Source: Vitellaria paradoxa (taxonomy: Eukaryota > Streptophyta > Magnoliopsida > Ericales > Sapotaceae). Taken from it: a stretch of DNA of 64,000 nt. The stretch lies in contig CM034244.1 of assembly GCA_019916065.1 (NCBI GenBank), positions 29,690,471-29,754,470 on the forward strand, given 5' to 3'. A program made the translations under genes and the position numbers. Below are positions 58,501 through 64,000 of the stretch, in pieces. A model generated the notes under the pieces. It ran no database searches. It saw only the letters and a list, made by a program, of their open reading frames with translations, and was not told where the DNA came from. Every line of letters starts with the position of its first letter. Position 1 is the stretch's first letter.

Positions 58501-61500
58501 TTTACAACTCAGGTTCGAATCTATTTCGAAAATAAGGTCAAGGGATAAAATGATCATTTTACTACCCAAGGGAGTAATTGAGAATTTTTTTTATTACAAG
58601 TAGTTGCTTGTTTTTTATTTTTTTTAATTTTTGGATTAAATTTTGATTGCAATAGAATGACCATTCCATCACTTAAATTGTGAAGTGCCTTTTACCCCTT
58701 AAGGGGTGTTTGGAGTGACAAAAAGTGATAAAATTTGATAGAAGTTGTGGGTTTGTAATTCGTGTAGTGAGATAAAAAGTGAATAACTTTAGAGATTTTC
58801 AGTATTTTTTTACAATTTTTAGTGATTTTCAGCAAACCAAACACACCTCTAATGTGGGAATGGCTTTTTCTACGGACTAGCATCCAACTTAATTTTTTTA
58901 TACCAAACATAAGAGTAGGTTAAAGTGGGAATGGATTCCATTCCCATATACCAAACATAGCCCAAGGATATGTTTGATTGGAGGAATTAGATGATGTGGA
59001 ACAAGTAATATCATGAGATAATATATGGGATTAGATATAATATGGTATTAATTTTTGGGTTAATGAGCTTTACCCCCTATGCATAGGTCAAAAATCACAT
59101 TCAACCCCTCTACTTCATAAACCCCCTATGCATAGGTCGAAAATCACCTTTAACCCCTCTACTTCATAAATGTATAGTAATACCCCTGTATTATATACAA
59201 AATGCAACAATGGACATCATTTCGTTAAGTGGTAAAAAGTCATTTTTGCCCCCCCTTATGCATAGGTCAAAAATTACATTTAACCCCTCTACATAAATGT
59301 ACATTAATACCCCTGTACCATATACAAAAATGCAACAATGGACATCATTTCGTTAAGTGGTAAAAAGTCATTTTTGTCCATCTATATAAATAAAATAAAG
59401 GGTTAATTGCCTTTATCCCTCTTGTATTTGTAGGCCGAAAATCACTTTTAACCCCTCTACTTCATAAATGTGCACTAATATCCTTATACTATGTATAAAA
59501 GTGCAACAACAGATGGGTCTTTGTGATTTAACTGTGCGTGTCTTACATGCATATTAGGTCTGTGTATAGCGTATTCAGGTGAAAATACTAAGGTGAAGAG
59601 ACTAAACTGCCCTCAGTGCTTCAAAAAAAAGGGGGCCGGATCGCCATAGTCTTTCTTTGGCCAAAAAAACAGATCTCTTCTCCATACTTCTTGTGGGGAA
59701 GTGAAGGAAGGTCGCAACTGGAAAGGGGGATGTCATCTTCTTAGCAATCTTTTCGATCAGGTTTTAAAGGTTCAAGTTCCTTTGTGCAAAAATGTTATTG
59801 TGGTGTAGTGGCTCCCGTATGAACCTTATAGATTGAAGCTAATATGGGTAGGAGATTTTTGGATTGTGGAAGATACAGAAGATCGGGGTAAGTTTTTTAG
59901 CATGGATAGGGTTATTGTTTATTTATTTAAGCTATATGTATTAATTTTTTAGTAGAATAATTTCATAATTTGTGTAAACACCCACTTTTGTGTATAGTGC
60001 AGTTGACTTGCCTAAAAAAAAAACCAATTTCATAATCAATTTCTCCTAATTTAATACTCAACAAAATAATTTTAACTTCAACGCAGGGGATATCCAACAC
60101 GGGCCCATGTGTAGGTAATGTGTCTCTCACAAGAAGCCCTAATGGACAATCCATTTTTCATTCAGGGCTCGTTTGTTTGAGAGGAATGGATGATGGGGGA
60201 TAAATAATACCATGGATAATATATGGGATTGGATAAAAGATGGGATTATTTTTTATGTGGGATTATTTTTTTGATGTTTGATTGGTGGGATATAAAGTGG
60301 GATAAAAGATGTGAATTGATATGTGATGTGATAAGAAATAATTTTTGACCTTTGGATCTTGGAGGGAAACAATCCTGCAATGGGGGATTAATAATACCCC
60401 AACCCCCCCGGCGGATTACTCATCCCCCAAAACTCCTCACTAACACTCCAATCCGTGGGTCCCATGGATTAACCAAAAAACCAAACAAACACCTCATTGC
60501 TGTGGGACCCACGGATGAGTTCTCCAATCCTGCCTTTTTATCCGGGTATCAAATGCGGCCTCAAAGACAAATGACACGTGACACCAACAAATGAATATTT
60601 TACTTTACTTTTTCTTTCGCACGTAATACACCGACATGTAAATATATATACATAGCTCTACCTCTTTCTTCTTAGCCAAATGATAGTGTTGGGCTCGTGC
60701 TTACTTCTTGTTGGGGTCGTGCATCGTTGCTATCGATGGGGTTGATGATTGACAATCGTTCCTTGCGCTTAGTATCAAATCGAAAACCCCTCGATTTTTT
60801 GGGGAATGTCGAAGGACTTGGGAGAGGTTCAGATGAATGTTGAATCGTTTGGCAATGTTTTGTTTTAGGGCTAATTACCTTTACCCTTTTTGTACTTAGG
60901 TCGAAAATCACTTTTACCCCATCTACTTCATAAATGTGCACTAATACCCCCTATACTATACCCAAAAGTTCAACAACGGATGCCGTTATGTTAAGGGATA
61001 AAAAGTCAATTAACCTTCTTGTACTTAGGCCAAAAATCACTTTTACTCCCTCTACTCCGTAAATGTGCACTAATACTCCCTGTACTGTACATAAAATTGC
61101 AACAACAGACGCTTTTATGTTAAGCGGTAAAAAGTCATTTTTGCCCATCTATATAAATAAAACAAAACACTCCTAAATGGTTCAACATTCATCTGAACCT
61201 CTCCCAAGTCCTTCAACATTCCCCCAAAAAGCCCTAGGTCTTTTCAATTTGATATCGAGCACGAGGAACGATTGTCGATCGTCGACCCCGACGATAGTGA
61301 CGAAGCACAACCCCGAAAGCAACTAAGCACGACCTTGATAGCGACTAAGCACGGCCCCTCACTTTCATTTGATTGAGAAGAAAGAGGTAAAAAGGTATGT
61401 ATATATATTTATACGTCAGTGTGTCACGTGTGAAAGAAAAGTAAAGTAAAATATTCATGTGTGGGTGTCATGTGTTGTTTGTCTTTCAGTTAAAAATGGG

Positions 61501-64000
61501 TTGTCCATTAGGGCTTCTTTATGGGAGGCACATGACCTACACATGGGCCCGTGTGGGTATCTCCTGCGTTGAAGTTAAAATTGTTTTGTTAAGTATTAAC
61601 TTAGGGGAAATTAGTTATGAAATTGGTAATTTTTGTTGGCAAGTCAACTGTACTGTATACAAAAGTGGGTGTTTACATAAAAATTATGAAATTATTTTAT
61701 CCAAAAATTGATACATATAGCTTAAATAAATTAGCAATAACCCTATTCATGTCAAAACTTACTTTGATCTTTCATATCTTTCACATACCAGAAATCTCCT
61801 ACCCATATTAGCTTCAATCCATGAGGTTTGTACGAGAGCTACTGCATCACAATAACATTTTTGCACAAAGAATGCACAGAGAAACTTGAACTTTCAAAAC
61901 CTGATCAAGAAGATTGGGAAGAAGATGACATCCCCCTTTCCAGCTGCAACCTTCCTTCACTTCCCTGAAGCAAGTATGGAGAAGAGCTTTGTTTTTTTGG
62001 CCGAAGAACGACTATGGTGTCGGTCCCCCCCCCCCCTTTTTTTTAAGACCCAGGGGTAGTTTAGTCTCTTCACTTTGGTATTTTCACTTGAATATGCCAT
62101 ACACACAGACCTGATACACGTGTAAGACACATATAGTTAAATCACACTAATCTATCTATTGTTACATTTTTGCGTATAGTACAAGAGGTATTAGTGCACA
62201 TTTATGAAGTAGAGGGGGTAAAAGTGATTTTCTGTCTAAGTATAGGGGGATAAAGGCAATTAACGCTTAATTTTTTATGTGGAATTATTTTTTTGGTGTT
62301 TAGTTGGTGAGATATAAAATGAGATAAAAAATGTGATTTGGCATGAGATGTGACATAAAATAATTTTGGACCTTTAGATTTTGGCGGAAAGAAAATCCGA
62401 GGGTGACGGATATATCATCGTCATGGGATGGCATAACCCTCATTTTGGGGATATAAAGTCCAGTTCGAATATATAATACTGCAAATCAAGCACCGGATTA
62501 AAGTCAAGCTAGTCAAAAAAGATGGGCTGCATGTCCCGTCCCCATTTATATCCCGTAAACAAACACACCTAGAGTAGTAATAGTAGTTGTTTATTTTATT
62601 TTATTTTATTTTATTATTGTCTGTCTGTATTATGGTTATCTTGAACTTTCCCTTTCTTTATCTGACTTAAATTGTGAAAGATAATATTAAATTACCGAGT
62701 CATATTCTGCATGCGTAACTTGAAATATTGTTTTTGCTTCCCGACTTCTGGCTCTTTTTATAGATCTGTCAAATAATAGTTACCATATTATTCTCCGTGG
62801 CTTGAGTAGAATTGGTTAGTTCCTTATTTTTGCTCGAATCTAACCTGTCATTTCATATGCCAACACAGGAAAGTTTCCTACCCTTGTAACTCACCAGGAA
62901 TCCCTCGAGTCTAAAGTCAATGAGACTAAAGCTACAGTAAAGTTCCAACTGAAGAAGGTTCTATGCATGGGAGTTGCTGTTGGGAACTGCAGCATGGAGG
63001 AGAAGCAGATCTTTCAAAATGCGCAAATGAGCGTCAATTTTCTTGTTTCATTATTGAAGAAAAACTGGCAAAATGTGAGTTTTCCCCCCCTTCCTGGCCT
63101 AAACAATAAATTCAGCCGTGAATGCATTAGCATTGCTATTTACTGTTCGGATATGTTTGGAGTGAAAAATCTAGTGAGGGAAAAGAAAATGGAAGAGAAA
63201 AGGACAAGAAAAGGAAAAGGGGGGGTAGGAATGGAACATAAAATCTCAAATACATGTCTTTATTTGGATGGATTAAAAAAAATAAAATAAGATAAAAGGT
63301 TTTCATCAATACATTAGTTTTCTAATTTAGTTATTTTTAATTTCTTAGGCCCCATTGATTTTCCCATTGTGTTTTCTATCACAAATCAAATATGAGAGAA
63401 TTTTGAGTTAAAATTGGTTTCCTTTTCCCTTGACAAACCTTTAATCCAAACACAACTTTAGTGTTTTGCATATATCTACTTCTTCTGTTATGTTTCTCTT
63501 GTATTTGGCCTATTGAAAATTTGAAGTAACAGGTGAATCCTAAAATAGCTATTCTAATTCTATTTGGTTTAAGATCATCGTCCATAAAGCTCTATGCCAT
63601 CTTTATGGATGCAGTGCAATGCATCACTTCGTAGCTTTGTTGCATTTTTTTACCAGTCTCTTTAATTGTTGATGTCATGATCTGACTTGTTGACTATTTT
63701 GTGAGAATGGATGTGGATGTTGAGTTATTTCCTCCAGCTTCTTCCAACGGGATCATGAAAACTTGAAAAAAATTGTTTACAAGTGATGTTTTTTTCAAGT
63801 GATGTTGCAAATGAGTTGCATTTGCATATCGACCATGTTTGATTTTAAATGGAGACATGTAATGAATGACAAATTGACAACACAATGCTACCATGATTTA
63901 ATGCATTTTTTTTTTTATTCAATTTTAATGTTCAATGATCTTAAATGTTTCATTGTTGATTTGGATATCAGGTAAGGTGCTTGTACCTGAAGAGTACCAT
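55531..64000 (+). CDS. RPL10A: 60S ribosomal protein L10a (uL1), C-terminus cut by the window
   Basis: Five exons join in frame: 55531-55535, 56480-56699, 57259-57424, 62869-63074 and 63972-64000. They encode 208 complete codons of an expected 216 or so. The protein is the uL1 subunit of the cytosolic large ribosomal subunit and forms the mobile L1 stalk at the tRNA exit site. The translation starts [18 protein letters not shown], continues [35 protein letters not shown] (the L1 signature region) and ends VRCLYLKST at the edge. Introns 1, 2 and 4 are GT-AG (944, 559 and 897 bp). Intron 3 is GC-AG and 5444 bp long. Coding is uninterrupted, so the gene looks functional. Arabidopsis has three L10a genes; which one this corresponds to is not decidable. 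Confidence 0.95.
56480..56699 (+). CDS. RPL10A: RPL10A exon 2
   Basis: It lies between acceptor CTGCAG and donor GTAATC. It encodes residues 2-75, ending in LGDAQHVEE. Confidence 0.95.
57259..57424 (+). CDS. RPL10A: RPL10A exon 3, followed by a GC donor
   Basis: It follows acceptor ACTGCAG and encodes [18 protein letters not shown] onward to GPGLNKA plus one base. The only junction that keeps the protein frame is CAG|GCAAGT, a GC donor with otherwise perfect consensus. Confidence 0.93.
57996..58570. repeat. Degenerate ~120-135 bp tandem array in intron 3
   Basis: The unit start 'ataaaatrgtcattttacaacttgagttc' recurs at about 57996, 58117, 58357 and 58490, with decayed copies near 58257 and 58545. 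Each unit also has 'aattattaagaaayatg' and 'cttttggrwrgc'. It appears to lie within a larger 'attccattcc' element spanning about 57830-58970. Confidence 0.75.
58703..58849. mobile_element. Tourist-like MITE, 147 bp
   Basis: The termini GGGGTGTTTGG and CCAAACACACCTC are inverted, and TAA flanks both sides (58700-58702 and 58850-58852), the 3 bp duplication of PIF/Harbinger MITEs. It has no coding capacity. Confidence 0.8.
59730..59887 (+). pseudogene. GRF-type zinc-finger exon, left arm of the palindrome
   Basis: The frame reads MSSS, stop, [13 protein letters not shown], then CYCGVVAPV, two stops, [18 protein letters not shown], and ends at a splice-donor-like GGTAAG. This is the CxC...GRRFxxC pattern of plant GRF zinc fingers, which commonly start with a Ser-rich tail such as MSSSSQSS. 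In-frame stops make this copy non-functional. Confidence 0.75.
60165..60560. mobile_element. Tourist-like MITE inside the left arm
   Basis: It starts GGGCTCGTTTG and ends AAATGCGGCC, and TCA flanks both sides (60162-60164 and 60561-60563). Deleting it with one TCA restores exact length collinearity with the right arm, which preserves the empty site near 61487. It contains a 'gtgggacccacggat' / 'atccgtgggtcccat' inverted pair. Confidence 0.8.
60867..61160. repeat. Two ~130-145 bp subunits at the centre of the palindrome
   Basis: Two tandem copies of the element's terminal subunit ('ggtcgaaaatcacttttacccc' at about 60899 and 'ggccaaaaatcacttttactcc' at about 61029, each ending near 'ttaagsgrtaaaaagtca'). 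They are in the same orientation as the subunits at the left end. Confidence 0.75.
61763..61931 (-). pseudogene. GRF-type zinc-finger exon, right arm of the palindrome
   Basis: On the minus strand it starts MSSSSQSS followed by a stop. After a frame change it continues [20 protein letters not shown] and LVCERYERS, ending at a donor-like AAGTAAG. This copy keeps TSW and GRRF better than the left arm; the first zinc-binding Cys is present but the CxC pair is incomplete. It is the inverted partner of 59730-59887. Confidence 0.78.
62869..63074 (+). CDS. RPL10A: RPL10A exon 4
   Basis: It follows acceptor CAACACAG and ends CAAAAT before donor GTGAGT. It encodes [20 protein letters not shown] through [18 protein letters not shown] to LLKKNWQN. 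Confidence 0.95.
63972..64000 (+). CDS. RPL10A: RPL10A exon 5, start only
   Basis: It follows acceptor GATATCAG and reads VRCLYLKST plus two bases before the window ends. About seven more residues and the stop should follow outside. Confidence 0.9.

Larger units (their letters stand above)
59057..62266. mobile_element. Mutator-like fold-back element with GRF zinc-finger arms
   Basis: It begins GGGTTAATGAGCTTTACCCC and ends with the inverse of GCGTTAATTGCCTTTATCCC. TTAATTTTT flanks it exactly (59048-59056 and 62267-62275), a 9 bp duplication typical of Mutator-like elements. Sequence at about 59401-60866 recurs inverted at about 61160-62266, giving arms near 1.1 kb once the 396 bp insertion at 60165-60560 is discounted. 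Subunits of about 130-150 bp ('ggtcgaaaatcac', 'taacccctctacttcataaatgt', 'gttaagtggtaaaaagtca') are tandem at the left end (59057-59400) and again at the centre (60867-61160). No transposase is present, so it is non-autonomous. Each arm holds a broken GRF zinc-finger exon. Confidence 0.85.
58974..62572. mobile_element. Tourist-like element split by the Mutator-like palindrome
   Basis: The left piece (58974-59056, 'ggatatgtttgattggagg...gataatatatgggattaga') and right piece (62267-62572, 'attttttatgtggaattattt...taaacaaacacacct') match, in order, the beginning and middle of the Tourist-like element at 60165-60560. Together they form one older family member broken by the 59057-62266 insertion. 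The ends GGATATGTTTG and AAACACACCT are roughly inverted; its own target duplication is not clear. Confidence 0.65.
57425..62868 (+). other. RPL10A intron 3: GC-AG, 5.4 kb, transposon nest
   Basis: The donor is GCAAGT and the acceptor CCAACACAG. The intron contains a tandem array (57996-58570), a 147 bp Tourist-like MITE (58703-58849) and a Tourist-like element split by a 3.2 kb Mutator-like palindrome (58974-62572). About 550 bp at its start and 300 bp at its end show nothing special. Confidence 0.9.

Noticed and set aside
59963..60154. Minus-strand frame MDCPLGLL... and its plus-strand twin at 61457-61711
   Set aside because: The two are mirror copies in the palindrome arms, downstream of the GRF exon, with no recognisable domain; treated as element sequence and not as a gene.

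Overview
The window is nuclear DNA from a flowering plant, most likely a eudicot. It is AT-rich and gene-poor: multi-exon genes with GT-AG introns and plant-type proteins sit among LTR retrotransposons, hAT, CACTA-like and Mutator-like elements and MITEs. I cannot name the species.

Three genes look functional. (1) A single-exon BIC1-like gene (blue-light inhibitor of cryptochromes) on the minus strand at 18909-19349. (2) QCR9, subunit 9 of mitochondrial complex III, on the plus strand, with three exons between 29480 and 35465. (3) RPL10A, cytosolic ribosomal protein uL1, on the plus strand, with exons from 55531 to the right edge, where the last exon is cut. In Arabidopsis BIC1 and QCR9 are, as I recall, adjacent (At3g52740 and At3g52730), so the divergent pair here looks like old microsynteny with about 10 kb of transposon DNA between the genes. 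Gene relics are a Myb/SANT-like protein (1.2-2.1 kb), eIF3 subunit i (45.3-45.8 kb) and possibly a universal stress protein (46.8 kb).

Layout. 1-520: partial LTR. 1.2-2.1 kb: Myb/SANT relic. 5.2-6.6 kb: CACTA-like element. 8.2-8.8 kb: fold-back element. 9.2-18.2 kb: three-level retrotransposon nest (copia solo LTR, then a copia element, then a gypsy-like solo LTR), each level with target-site duplications. 18.9-19.6 kb: BIC1-like gene. 22-28 kb: LTR pieces around a broken hAT element. 28.8-36.3 kb: QCR9, with a fold-back MITE on each side and a 2.15 kb solo LTR in intron 2. 37-39.8 kb: complex inverted and direct repeats. 45-47 kb: gene relics. 47.4-52.9 kb: broken copia element holding a solo LTR. 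53-55 kb: tandem arrays ending just before the RPL10A promoter. 55-64 kb: RPL10A, whose third intron is a GC-AG intron of 5.4 kb filled with nested elements.

The most interesting structure is in that intron: a 3.2 kb Mutator-like palindrome with a 9 bp target duplication, whose arms each carry a decayed GRF-type zinc-finger exon. It interrupts one Tourist-like element and is itself interrupted by another. I see no evidence of a new biochemical system; the novelty lies in transposon architecture and gene structure.
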